A stretch of 64,000 nucleotides of DNA from assembly GCF_014192395.1 (NCBI RefSeq), contig NZ_JACHXW010000007.1, positions 62,001 through 126,000 on the forward strand, read 5' to 3'. This DNA comes from Paenibacillus endophyticus (lineage in GTDB: Bacteria; Bacillota; Bacilli; Paenibacillales; Paenibacillaceae). The first letter of the stretch is position 1. Every line of letters begins with the position of its first letter. The notes under the pieces are model-generated. The model had not been told where the DNA came from. It was given only the letters and a program-made list of their open reading frames with translations, and searched no databases. A program made the translations under genes and the position numbers. Positions 53,912-61,840 of this stretch are shown piece by piece.

Positions 53912-56029
53912 CTACGAGCTGGCAAGCGCATTGCGAAAGGCTAAAATATATTTCGCTTGGTCGAGCGGGTTGACGCCTCGGCGAACCCGCTCCGCCTTGA
54001 CATCCGGCGGGCACTCTCTGTAGCCGGCAAAAAAGGTCGACAAGGCACCTCTTCCTTTCGTAAGCGAACCGAACCTTGCAGGGAACTCCAGTGAGGTAGC
54101 TACCGGCATTATGCCTTCGAGCTCCATTCGCTCCTGCCTCACAACAGGTGTGCCGAACTCTCCCCGCATTTGAATCAACTCATTCATCAGCTTGCCTCCC
54201 GTCTCCTCCGGCACGGAGATTCGGAATGAAAGCATGGGCTCCAGCAATTTCACCCCTGTATGGGCTAATCCATCCATAATGCCCATGGGCGTCGCCAAAG
54301 CAAAATCAAGCGGATGCGTATGCCAGACATGATGCTCGCCTTCTATTAGCGTCACTTTCACATCCGTAACTTCCCAGCCAAAGAGGCCTTGCTGCAGCGC
54401 TTCAGGCACGCTCCGCGCCACCTCGTTCTGGTACCGCTCCAGCAGCCGTTCCGGCCGCACGACCGAGCTATAGACAAGCCCGCTGCCGCGCTCGCCCGGT
54501 TCGATTCGGAACCGCATTATCGCCCAGCACGGCTTCGGCATCGTATAGGCAATGAAGCCTTCTCCCGACTCGGCTGGCGTCTCTTTATAGATAACGGATG
54601 GTTGGCTGAATTCGACCTTTAAGCCATATCTGTCGTGAAGCACATGCGTCAGCACTTCAATCTGAATCGGCCCCATCACCTTCAGGTGCAGCTCCCGCTG
54701 CTCCTGAAGCCACTGCAGATCGAGCAAAGGATCCTCATCGGCTAGCTCCTGCAGGGCGGCAACGACTGACGGGTATTCGGCCTCGCTGCCGAATCGCACT
54801 TGAACGGTGAGCAGCGGCACTGCAAGCCGCGTCTCACCGGGAACATAGTCCGCGCAGCCGACAATATCGCCGATCCGCGCTTGGTTCCATCCGCAGACAG
54901 CAGCGATATCGCCTGCGGCCAGCAGACCGACATCCTCTGCCTTCTGGCCATCGATTTTGCGGATTTGAGTAATCTTCTCCTCTATCTGCTGTGTCACATT
55001 CCTCACAGAATCACGATTGCGAATGATACCGCTATATAAGCGTACGTAGGCAATCCTTCCCATCGCTTGATCACGCTCAATCCGGAATACCACGCCGGAT
55101 ACCGGGCCATCCGGTACAGCCAACGGCCCTGGCAGCAGCGCTGCCATCGCCTGCATCAACGGCTCAATGCCAATGCCTTTATTCGATGCGCCGAATAAAA
55201 CGGGAAATAGCTCACCGCTGTGTGTAAGCTCTGGCAGCCTTCGCGCCAGCTCCTCTCGCGGCAGATTTCCATGATCCAAATAGTGAAGCAGCAGCGCTTC
55301 CTCGCTTTCGGCCACCGATTCCTCGAGCAGCTGCAAATAGCCCTGTGCCTCTTCCGTATCTTCACCTGCTATATCCAGCACGCTCATTGAGCCAGTAAAA
55401 CTGTCCTCCGTGCCGAGCGGAGCTTGAATAGGCGCCGCCTGAGACGATAGCAGCCTTCTCACTTGCTTCAATGTTCGCTCGGCATCTGCACCGATCCTGT
55501 CCATTTTGTTCACATAGATGAGCGTTGGAATATTGCGTTCCCTTAGCGCATGCCAAATAACCTCCGTTTGCGCCTGCACGCCCTCTACTGCTGAAAGAAT
55601 AAGAACCGCTCCGTCCATCACTCGCAAAGACCGTTCAACTTCAGACAGGAAATCGACATGCCCTGGCGTATCCACTAGGTTCACGGTCATCCCTTCCCAG
55701 TTAAAGCGCGTCGCCGCAGCGCGTACCGATATGCCTCTCGTGCGCTCCACCTCCAGAAAATCGGTTTGCGCCGTGCCTGCATCCACGCTGCCAAGCGACC
55801 GAATACGTCCGCTGCGGAATAAGATCTGCTCCGTCGTTGTCGTTTTCCCCGCGTCAACATGAGCGAAGATCCCAATGTTTCTTATATATTGTTGTGCAAT
55901 AGACTCCATCTCGCATATCTCCCTCGAAACGCTCATTCTTTCCTTATCGTAACGTTGAAAGCGCATTACAGCAAGCAGCTGCTGTCGTTGCATGACATGC
56001 CTAATAGAAAAGGGATGCCCTAGAAGCAT
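53912..56029 (-). CDS. TetM/TetO-like ribosomal protection GTPase
   Basis: EF-G-like translational GTPase: G1 AHVDAGKTTTTE, G3 DTPGHVDF, G4 NKMD, domains II-V including VTLIEGEHHVWHTHPLDF. It resembles tetracycline ribosomal protection proteins (TetM, TetP(B) group) that free the ribosome of drug; chromosomal members may protect from other agents or lack resistance activity. The family start aligns with Met at 55909 (665 aa). The best ribosome site (AGGAGG, 5 nt spacing) precedes an in-frame ATG at 56029, giving an unusual 40-residue N-terminal extension (705 aa). That site lies in the loop of a terminator-like hairpin, so regulation is likely. Confidence 0.88.
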   Translation of the reverse strand: MLLGHPFSIRHVMQRQQLLAVMRFQRYDKERMSVSREICEMESIAQQYIRNIGIFAHVDAGKTTTTEQILFRSGRIRSLGSVDAGTAQTDFLEVERTRGISVRAAATRFNWEGMTVNLVDTPGHVDFLSEVERSLRVMDGAVLILSAVEGVQAQTEVIWHALRERNIPTLIYVNKMDRIGADAERTLKQVRRLLSSQAAPIQAPLGTEDSFTGSMSVLDIAGEDTEEAQGYLQLLEESVAESEEALLLHYLDHGNLPREELARRLPELTHSGELFPVLFGASNKGIGIEPLMQAMAALLPGPLAVPDGPVSGVVFRIERDQAMGRIAYVRLYSGIIRNRDSVRNVTQQIEEKITQIRKIDGQKAEDVGLLAAGDIAAVCGWNQARIGDIVGCADYVPGETRLAVPLLTVQVRFGSEAEYPSVVAALQELADEDPLLDLQWLQEQRELHLKVMGPIQIEVLTHVLHDRYGLKVEFSQPSVIYKETPAESGEGFIAYTMPKPCWAIMRFRIEPGERGSGLVYSSVVRPERLLERYQNEVARSVPEALQQGLFGWEVTDVKVTLIEGEHHVWHTHPLDFALATPMGIMDGLAHTGVKLLEPMLSFRISVPEETGGKLMNELIQMRGEFGTPVVRQERMELEGIMPVATSLEFPARFGSLTKGRGALSTFFAGYRECPPDVKAERVRRGVNPLDQAKYILAFRNALASS

Positions 56030-56051
56030 GATAGCCTCCTGAGCATCCCTT
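56011..56051 (-). terminator. terminator-like hairpin enclosing the GTPase ribosome site
   Basis: Minus-strand AAGGGATGC / GCATCCCTT, 9-bp perfect stem followed by TTCTATT. The loop contains AGGAGGCTATCATG, the ribosome site and start of the downstream gene. It lies 12 bp after the MATE stop. Confidence 0.75.
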
Positions 56052-56062
56052 GCATATAAGGT

Positions 56063-57466
56063 CTATCCGTGCACAACTGGCGCTATGTCCTTCTGCTCCC
56101 GCTTGACCAGCGCATGCTTCTCCCACGCCCTGCTGCGCCAGCGGAAAAACATGATGAACGCACGCAGCCACTCATCTGCAGCAATAGCCAGCCAAATGCC
56201 AGCCAAGCCCAAATCAAGCTGGAAAATAAAGAAATACCCGAGCGGCAAGCTCATGGCGACCATCGAGAACATGCCTACCCATAGCGGGTATTTCGCGTCT
56301 CCCGCCGCGCGCAGCGAATTGACAAGCACAATGTTGATCGTACGTCCCGTCTCAAGCACGATGCTCAGAAGCAGAACGCTTACGCCAAGGCGGATAATTT
56401 CCTCATCGTCCGTAAACATTCGCATGAGCGGCTCGCGGAACGCGATTACGAGCAGCACCGCGAATAAGGTGACGCCGCTTGCCCAGCGCACGCTTTTCCA
56501 CACCCGGTGATACGCAGTCGACGGTTCGCCCGCCCCGACCAGCCTGCCGACAATAATGGAGGTTCCCATGCCAATCGCGAATGCGAACAAATACGTAAAC
56601 ATCGAGATGTTATTCGCATAGTTTTTGGCTGCCAAGGAGGCTGCTCCAAGGTATGTTGCATAAAACAAAAACACGATTTGGCATGTTTGGTACATCACCT
56701 GCTCCAGCGCAGACGGAATGCCGATTTTTAATATTTTGGATATATATTCCTTGGACATATTGAAGTAGTAATGCAGCTCCACCCGGACCGACATAATCCG
56801 ATACAGCATCCAGAAAAATACCGCAAGCGCCAAACCGCGACTGATGACGGACGATAGCGCCGCGCCTTGCACGCCCATCTCTGGAAAGCCGAAGTTCCCG
56901 AATATGAGCAAATAGTTGCCGATAATATGGATGATATTCATCCCCAGCGATACGTACATCGCTTCCTTCGTAAAGCCGTGAACGCGAATAATCGCCGCAA
57001 CCGAGTTGATAATCGCCTGCAGGAAAATCATGCCGCCAACGATGGATAGATAACTCTTCGCATGAACGAGAATTTCGCCCTGCAAATTCAACGTTTGGAG
57101 CAAATGCCCGCCAAACAGCACAAAAGTTAAACTGATCAGCAGCCCTACCGCTAAATTAAGCGTGACGGCAAGCGCTGATATTTTGGCCGCTTCGATAAAC
57201 TTGCGTGAACCGATATATTGCGCAACTACGATGGATGCCCCGTTGCCGATGACTTCCAGCAGTAAGATAGCGATATGCAAATATTGATTGGCCGCTCCCA
57301 CTCCGGATACCGCATTATCCGAGATCGCGCTCAGCATAAGCGTATCCGCGATGCCCATGAGCATAAATAAAAAGATTTCTAAAAATATGGGCCATGTCAG
57401 AAAAAATAAATTAATATTTTTCGGATCCTGCTGCCCTTGACCGTTACCGGCTTCTGCCGCTGCCAT
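56063..57466 (-). CDS. MATE family multidrug efflux transporter
   Basis: 467 aa, twelve helices. Drug/Na+ or H+ antiporter fold with FFLTWPIFLEIFLFMLMGIA in TM1 and the duplicated half beginning near IGIPSALEQVMYQT. ATG at 57466 with AAGGTG 7 nt upstream. The ribosomal protection gene follows 34 bp behind, so both probably form an antibiotic-response operon. The upstream 328-bp gap holds a cre-like GTAAACGCATAC (57580), a dispersed repeat and the terminator of the acidic-protein gene. Confidence 0.92.
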   Translation of the reverse strand: MAAAEAGNGQGQQDPKNINLFFLTWPIFLEIFLFMLMGIADTLMLSAISDNAVSGVGAANQYLHIAILLLEVIGNGASIVVAQYIGSRKFIEAAKISALAVTLNLAVGLLISLTFVLFGGHLLQTLNLQGEILVHAKSYLSIVGGMIFLQAIINSVAAIIRVHGFTKEAMYVSLGMNIIHIIGNYLLIFGNFGFPEMGVQGAALSSVISRGLALAVFFWMLYRIMSVRVELHYYFNMSKEYISKILKIGIPSALEQVMYQTCQIVFLFYATYLGAASLAAKNYANNISMFTYLFAFAIGMGTSIIVGRLVGAGEPSTAYHRVWKSVRWASGVTLFAVLLVIAFREPLMRMFTDDEEIIRLGVSVLLLSIVLETGRTINIVLVNSLRAAGDAKYPLWVGMFSMVAMSLPLGYFFIFQLDLGLAGIWLAIAADEWLRAFIMFFRWRSRAWEKHALVKREQKDIAPVVHG

Positions 57467-57615
57467 GATGTCACCTTCTTCTAATAGGAAAAGTAAAGCA
57501 CAGGTATCGTAGCATATCAGAAGGGCTATTGCACGCAAGAATTGTGATTTTACGCGAATAAAATGTTGGTAGTTTCAATGTAAACGCATACGTGGATTTT
57601 TCGCCAAATTCTATC

Positions 57616-57719
57616 AAGCGTAAACGGCTATCTCCGTCCGTTGGCGGCGTAACCTATCGTTTCGTGGATGAAAGATCAACATAGGGATAAGAGTCAAACT
57701 TATACTTTCCTATCTATAA
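57616..57719 (+). repeat. dispersed ~97-bp repeat, copy 5 (diverged)
   Basis: AAGCGTAAACGGCTATCTCC, later TATCGTTTCGTGGAT, ending TATACTTTCCTATCTATA; same plan as copies 1-4 with more changes. Confidence 0.75.
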
Positions 57720-57764
57720 AAAAAGACTACCCCAAAGCCGCCTAAGCAGCCTCGAAACAGTCTT
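57718..57764 (-). terminator. terminator of the acidic small protein gene
   Basis: Minus-strand AAGACT...AGTCTT enclosing a second stem AGGCTGC / GCGGCTT, followed by seven T. Confidence 0.75.
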
Positions 57765-57794
57765 CCTCTTTATAATTTAAAATGATAGATATCA

Positions 57795-58016
57795 TTATTG
57801 CTCTTCAGACTCTTCTTCGGCTGCTTCTTCCTCAGCCGCTTCTTCCTCTTCTTCCTCTGCAGCGTCTTCCTCTACCGCAGCGGCAGCTTCTTCCGCTTCC
57901 TCTTCTTCCAATTCAGCTTCAACAGCTTCTACTGCCTCTTCCGCTGGAGCCTCTTCCGAAATCAGTTCCGCGGTTTCTTCCACGCCTTCTTGAACTACTT
58001 CCTCCTCTTGGCTCAT
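57795..58016 (-). CDS. Glu/Ala-rich acidic small protein, 73 aa
   Basis: Almost entirely Glu, Ala and Val (begins MSQEEEVVQEGVEETAELIS, ends EEESEEQ), with more than a third Glu and no Lys or Arg. Likely disordered or a long acidic helix. Reality is supported by AGGAGGTG 7 nt before the ATG, a possible TTGTAT-N16-TATTAT promoter with a cre-like TGAAAGCGCT inside it, and a terminator. A Leu/Pro-rich frame on the other strand is its shadow. Possible roles: charge partner of a basic protein, metal or histone-like buffer; unknown. Confidence 0.72.
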   Translation of the reverse strand: MSQEEEVVQEGVEETAELISEEAPAEEAVEAVEAELEEEEAEEAAAAVEEDAAEEEEEEAAEEEAAEEESEEQ

Positions 58017-58091
58017 GTTATCACCTCCTGCCTCTTATTACCTTAATAATAGCGCTTTCATAGAACTATACAAGGGGTGTAAAATGTCGTT

Positions 58092-58202
58092 TCATAAGAA
58101 GTATTTCCGCTTTTTGTAACGTTCGATTTCTTTCGCGTATTTCCGACGAATCTCCCCCGCCACAGGTCTAGGACTGCGTTCGGACCTGCGGCGGTTTTTC
58201 AT
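58092..58202 (-). CDS. basic small protein, 36 aa
   Basis: MKNRRRSERSPRPVAGE followed by an amphipathic Lys/Arg/Glu/Tyr helix ending KKRKYFL. About 15 of 36 residues are Arg or Lys. The protein-like composition of the second half argues for a real gene. The ribosome site is weak (CGGAAG close to the ATG), and the first half coincides with a plus-strand hairpin. It lies 75 bp upstream of the acidic gene on the same strand. No family recognised. Confidence 0.45.
   Translation of the reverse strand: MKNRRRSERSPRPVAGEIRRKYAKEIERYKKRKYFL
58157..58199 (+). terminator. plus-strand terminator-like hairpin upstream of the multicopper oxidase
   Basis: CCGCCACAGGTC / GACCTGCGGCGG (12 bp, one mismatch) followed by TTTTT. 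No plus-strand gene ends here, so it is a leader attenuator for the oxidase 99 bp downstream, the end of a short RNA, or a by-product of the small ORF on the other strand. The 281-bp gap 58017-58297 holds nothing else I can support. Confidence 0.55.
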
Positions 58203-58297
58203 TGCTTCCGTACTAGATAAGATAAATGACGACTAGTAAACGCGTCTTCGAGACGCATGAAACCGCATACCAACATATTCTTCAGGGGGCTATACCG

Positions 58298-60406
58298 ATG
58301 TACTCATCGCTCATTCATTTAGAGCTAGGCGCTTTAATGCTATTCGTTGTTTTTTCACTCATTACAGCTGGCAAAGCAGCCAAGCTTATTTACAGCAAAA
58401 CAGAAAAGCAGCTTAACATAAAGACCCGCAAGCTCGTATTCTGGTCCGTATGCTTAAGCTTGCTTGCTTCCGTCATCACCGGAGCAGATGCCGTGCTTGC
58501 GGCTACGGCACACCCGCTGTTTTGGCTGGATCGGCTGTTTGTACGAACACCGCTTGCCGTCATGCCTGTTCTCCTGATCTGGTTTTACTCTATCCCCAGG
58601 CTTCGCAAGCTCCTGCATCGAACGAACGGACGGACAGAGCTTGCGCCAGACGTCGCACGCAGGCGTCAGGCTTCCGATCCTGCTTTCATCGTCCCGTTTC
58701 AGCTATCGGCCTTATGCTCGACCGCTTTGTTTTATTTCGCATTCGTACCGCCTATTCCGTTCCAATGGACGGCCATAACGATTCCAATCACTACGCTCCT
58801 CTTTTTTGCCTGCTTGCTGTGGATGCTGCAAACCCGGCGTAATCAACTGGCCGCAGAAGCACCGCTCGTCTATCGCCCATGGAGGCGCAGACTGACGCAT
58901 AGCGGCGTGCTGCTAGCCCTATTGGCAGTAGGCAGCATTCCATTCCTAACCGCTTTGGAGAGCAGCAAGCTGCCCGAGAGGCTCAGCATGATGACAGGCA
59001 AAGCCGACTACGGCATCGCTCATGCTCCTTCGAACGGTATTGCATTGGCTGGACATCACCATGCAGCTGTCAGCAACCAGCCAAGCACGGAAACAGCGCC
59101 CGTCTCGGTAAAGGAACTGACCGGGCCGCTCACAGGAGAGCCGGACCGCCGTTTCGCGCTTACCGCCGAGCACAAGAGCGTTACGCTGGATTCTGGCGAG
59201 CAAATCGAAGCATGGACCTATAACGGCCAAATGCCCGGCCCCGAGCTTCGGATGAGGAAAGGCGAGCTTGTGGAGGTTATCCTTCACAACAAGGACATTG
59301 AAGATGGCGTTACCCTGCACTGGCACGGCCTTGACGTGCCGAACGCAGAGGACGGGGTTGCCGGCGCAACGCAGGATGCCGTCATGGCCGGCGAAACTTA
59401 TACTTACCGTTTCATAGCCGAGCAGGCAGGCACCTTCTGGTATCATTCACATCAAAACTCCAAAACCGCTGTTCAAAAAGGCTTATTCGGCGCACTCATC
59501 GTAGAGCCGCCCGATGCTTCTGCCGATCAATTCGAGGACATCACCGTGATCACGCACATATGGGAAGGTGCTGGCATGTCCATTGGAGACAAAAGGGGCA
59601 TCCAGCCAAAAAAGATTGCACCAGGCACGACCGTCAAGCTTCGGCTTATCCATACCGATGACTGGGTTCGCCAATCCTATGTTTTGACGGGTGCTTCCTT
59701 TAAGGTTACCGCCATAGACGGAACCGACCTGACCGGACCAAGCGAGCTGCATGACCAGAGCCTTGAGCTCCTTACCGGCGGCAGGTACGATATCACCTTT
59801 ATCATGCCGGATTCTCCTGTCTTTCTGCGGGTTGGAAACGGCAATTCCTTGGGCATACTGATGAGTAAAGATGGCAACGGAGAAGCACCGATTCGCCGCA
59901 AGACTACAACCTTTGACCCGACGCATTACGGTACTGCGGCAACAACGGCCCCTTTTGACCTGAACAGCAAATTCGATCGCGAGTTTAAGATGGTGCTGGA
60001 TAACCGGTTTGCCTTCTTCAACGGCGGCTTCGCCGCTTACGATACGATTAATGGAGAGGTTTTCCCGAATACGCCGATGTTTATCGTCAAGGAAGGCGAT
60101 CTCGTAAAAACAACCATCGTGAATCGCAGCTCCGTCGAGCATCCCATGCATCTGCACGGCCATCATATGCTCGTGCTCTCGCGCAACAACGAGCCCGTTA
60201 CGGGCAGCCTTTGGTGGTCCGATACGCTGGATGTCGCACCTGGAGACTCCTATGAGGTCGCGTTCCGCGCAGACAATCCCGGCATCTGGATGGACCATTG
60301 CCATAACTTAGTGCACGCCGCTGCCGGCATGACCATGCATCTCATGTACGAAGGCGTCGTATCACCCTATGAGGTGGGAACGGCGACGCCTAATCACCCG
60401 GAGTAA
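58298..60406 (+). CDS. membrane-anchored multicopper oxidase
   Basis: 702 aa. The first ~250 residues form about five helices (LIHLELGALMLFVVFSLITA; LVFWSVCLSLLASVITGADA), then a short linker, then an extracytoplasmic laccase-type oxidase. All copper ligands are present: HWHG (LHWHGLDVP), HSH (FWYHSHQNS), HPMHLHGH, and the type-1 site HCHNLVHAAAGM. The ATG at 58298 has AGGGGG 9 nt upstream; the ATG at 58226 lacks one. Probably Cu(I), Mn or phenol oxidation at the membrane surface, with the helices possibly passing electrons or only anchoring. Confidence 0.9.
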   Translation: MYSSLIHLELGALMLFVVFSLITAGKAAKLIYSKTEKQLNIKTRKLVFWSVCLSLLASVITGADAVLAATAHPLFWLDRLFVRTPLAVMPVLLIWFYSIPRLRKLLHRTNGRTELAPDVARRRQASDPAFIVPFQLSALCSTALFYFAFVPPIPFQWTAITIPITTLLFFACLLWMLQTRRNQLAAEAPLVYRPWRRRLTHSGVLLALLAVGSIPFLTALESSKLPERLSMMTGKADYGIAHAPSNGIALAGHHHAAVSNQPSTETAPVSVKELTGPLTGEPDRRFALTAEHKSVTLDSGEQIEAWTYNGQMPGPELRMRKGELVEVILHNKDIEDGVTLHWHGLDVPNAEDGVAGATQDAVMAGETYTYRFIAEQAGTFWYHSHQNSKTAVQKGLFGALIVEPPDASADQFEDITVITHIWEGAGMSIGDKRGIQPKKIAPGTTVKLRLIHTDDWVRQSYVLTGASFKVTAIDGTDLTGPSELHDQSLELLTGGRYDITFIMPDSPVFLRVGNGNSLGILMSKDGNGEAPIRRKTTTFDPTHYGTAATTAPFDLNSKFDREFKMVLDNRFAFFNGGFAAYDTINGEVFPNTPMFIVKEGDLVKTTIVNRSSVEHPMHLHGHHMLVLSRNNEPVTGSLWWSDTLDVAPGDSYEVAFRADNPGIWMDHCHNLVHAAAGMTMHLMYEGVVSPYEVGTATPNHPE

Positions 60407-60522
60407 TCGATACTGGACTTTAGTCTAGTTCGTAATTTTACCTTCAGCAGGAGGACAGCCGTTTTTGATCTATGCTATGCTGAGGACAGCTAATAAAACG
60501 TGGATTGGGGTGCTATTGAACA

Positions 60523-61032
60523 ATGAATGTTAATGTAAGAACAATCAGCGGGTTTGTCCTGCTTCTGCTCGGCGCTTGCCTGTTTCTCAACCAAGGCGAA
60601 ACCTTCGGACCTGGCAAAATATTTGCCTACTTCTGGCCATCGCTATTCGTTATCCCGCTCGGTCTCTTCTTTCACTGGATGTACTTTTCCATGGTTGGAA
60701 GAAAAGGCGTCGGCCTTCTGATCCCCGGCGGCATACTATTTGTCGCAGGCGTTATTTGCCAAATTGCCATGTTATTCAATAACTGGGTTTACATGTGGCC
60801 GGGCTTTATCCTTGCCGTTGCAGTCGGCCTATTCGAATTTTACTGGTTCGGCAACCGCAACAAATGGCTGCTCATCCCCATCAACATTCTGAGCGTGCTG
60901 TCGCTTCTCTTCTTCGCGGTATTCTCGATTGGCTCCTTCTATAATAAGTTTGTACTCAGCCAGCCGATTATCGCCATCGTATTTATTCTTGCCGGCGCCA
61001 TGATCCTTCTTATGAAGCGGAAAGACGCTTAA
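60523..61032 (+). CDS. five-helix membrane protein, LiaF-TM-like
   Basis: 169 aa. Helices at about 7-22, 34-52, 63-85, 90-107, 115-132 and 145-163; repeated aromatic turns (YFWPSLFVIPLG, YMWPGFILAVAVG) resemble the N-terminal membrane domain of LiaF-like proteins but no C-terminal cell-wall domain follows. Role unknown. Ribosome site GGGGTG is 12 nt from the ATG. Confidence 0.7.
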   Translation: MNVNVRTISGFVLLLLGACLFLNQGETFGPGKIFAYFWPSLFVIPLGLFFHWMYFSMVGRKGVGLLIPGGILFVAGVICQIAMLFNNWVYMWPGFILAVAVGLFEFYWFGNRNKWLLIPINILSVLSLLFFAVFSIGSFYNKFVLSQPIIAIVFILAGAMILLMKRKDA

Positions 61033-61050
61033 CCACTTCCTACGGCTATG

Positions 61051-61059
61051 TGGTATAAT
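61051..61059 (+). promoter_or_regulatory. extended -10 promoter for the 61180 gene
   Basis: TGGTATAAT, perfect extended -10. The RNA would start near 61066, so the whole 37-bp repeat array is transcribed as leader. Confidence 0.55.
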
Positions 61060-61078
61060 CACAAGCATCGCAACAGCT

Positions 61079-61166
61079 GCTTCGCAAACCTAAGCCCATG
61101 CTTACGAAGTGGTTTGCTTCGCAAACCTAAGCCCATGCTTACGAAGTGGTTTGCTTCGCAAACCTT
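61079..61166 (+). repeat. 37-bp tandem repeat in the leader of the 61180 gene
   Basis: Two full units (61079, 61116) and a 14-nt third start (61153) of GCTTCGCAAACCTAAGCCCA followed by TGCTTACGAAGTGGTTT. Unit junctions read GGTTTGCTTCGCAAACC, a 7-bp stem with TTC loop, so the RNA can form repeated hairpins ending 5 nt before the ribosome site AGGAGG. Confidence 0.85.
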
Positions 61167-61179
61167 TAGGAGGAATTAA

Positions 61180-61665
61180 ATGCTTTCTTTTGAACAAAAG
61201 CTCGCTATTATTGAAGCATTTCCTGAATTGGAACGGAAGGACGTCTCTCTCGGACGTACCAACTTCCACTACGAGGAGAGCGCCCATGAGAAAAAATCGG
61301 TCGTGCACCATCTGCATCCGAACGGAAACGGCTATGTCTTCGCCGGACTAGTGCCTGGCGTAGCGACGGATGACAAGGGACTTGTCAATATTCGCGACTT
61401 CACGGAGGAGGAGCTTCGCGCGATTATCGAGAAATCGATCAGCTCGCTTGCTATCGCACCCCCGGAGAAGCCGGAATCCAAAAAGAAGAAAAAGAAAAAA
61501 CCACCGCTGGAGCAGAAATGGATTGGCCCGGACGATGCGGTGCTCACTTTGCTTTTTGAAGAAGACCTGTGGTATTTGTATGCGGATCTCAATCTGGAAT
61601 CAGCTTTTGAAACCTATGAGGAAGCAGAGCAATACTTGGAAGAAGAGCAGTTCACTCGCGCTTAG
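61180..61665 (+). CDS. hypothetical protein with poly-Lys linker, 161 aa
   Basis: Not recognised. Two soluble segments (MLSFEQKLAIIEAFPELERK to EELRAIIEKSISSLA, and KWIGPDDAVLTLLFEEDLWY to the end) flank a run of seven Lys near residue 105. Starts after AGGAGG (6 nt). The leader carries a 37-bp repeat array; a terminator follows at 61690. Confidence 0.72.
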   Translation: MLSFEQKLAIIEAFPELERKDVSLGRTNFHYEESAHEKKSVVHHLHPNGNGYVFAGLVPGVATDDKGLVNIRDFTEEELRAIIEKSISSLAIAPPEKPESKKKKKKKPPLEQKWIGPDDAVLTLLFEEDLWYLYADLNLESAFETYEEAEQYLEEEQFTRA

Positions 61666-61689
61666 CTTCTATACGATTTTTATTGAACG

Positions 61690-61719
61690 GAGAAACAGAA
61701 CCCCTGTTTCTCTGTTTTT
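61690..61719 (+). terminator. terminator of the 61180 gene
   Basis: GAGAAACAG / CTGTTTCTC, 9-bp perfect stem, 5-nt loop, then TGTTTTTTT. Confidence 0.88.
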
Positions 61720-61840
61720 TTATGTGGAACATTACTTATTCCAACAAATATTTTAAGAAATGCCCCAAGAAACGACAGGAATTGCATAGACCTGTGTCTA
61801 ATTGTAGTAAGTGCACCTTAGACTTTGGGGGGATATCCTG

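Noticed and set aside
57782..58063. Leu/Pro-rich plus-strand frame
   Set aside because: Low-complexity complement of the Glu-rich gene, which has the ribosome site.
58084..58119. 11-codon plus-strand ORF with AAGGGGTG upstream
   Set aside because: Too short to support alone and antisense to the basic small ORF.
59483..60304. 273-codon minus-strand frame
   Set aside because: Shadow of the multicopper oxidase; contains no family motif.
60469..60532. 21-codon ORF overlapping the start of the membrane protein gene
   Set aside because: TTG start with poor spacing to AGGAGG; no further signal of regulation.
61079..61166. Short direct repeats of CRISPR-like unit length
   Set aside because: Units are directly adjacent with no spacers, and no cas gene is near.
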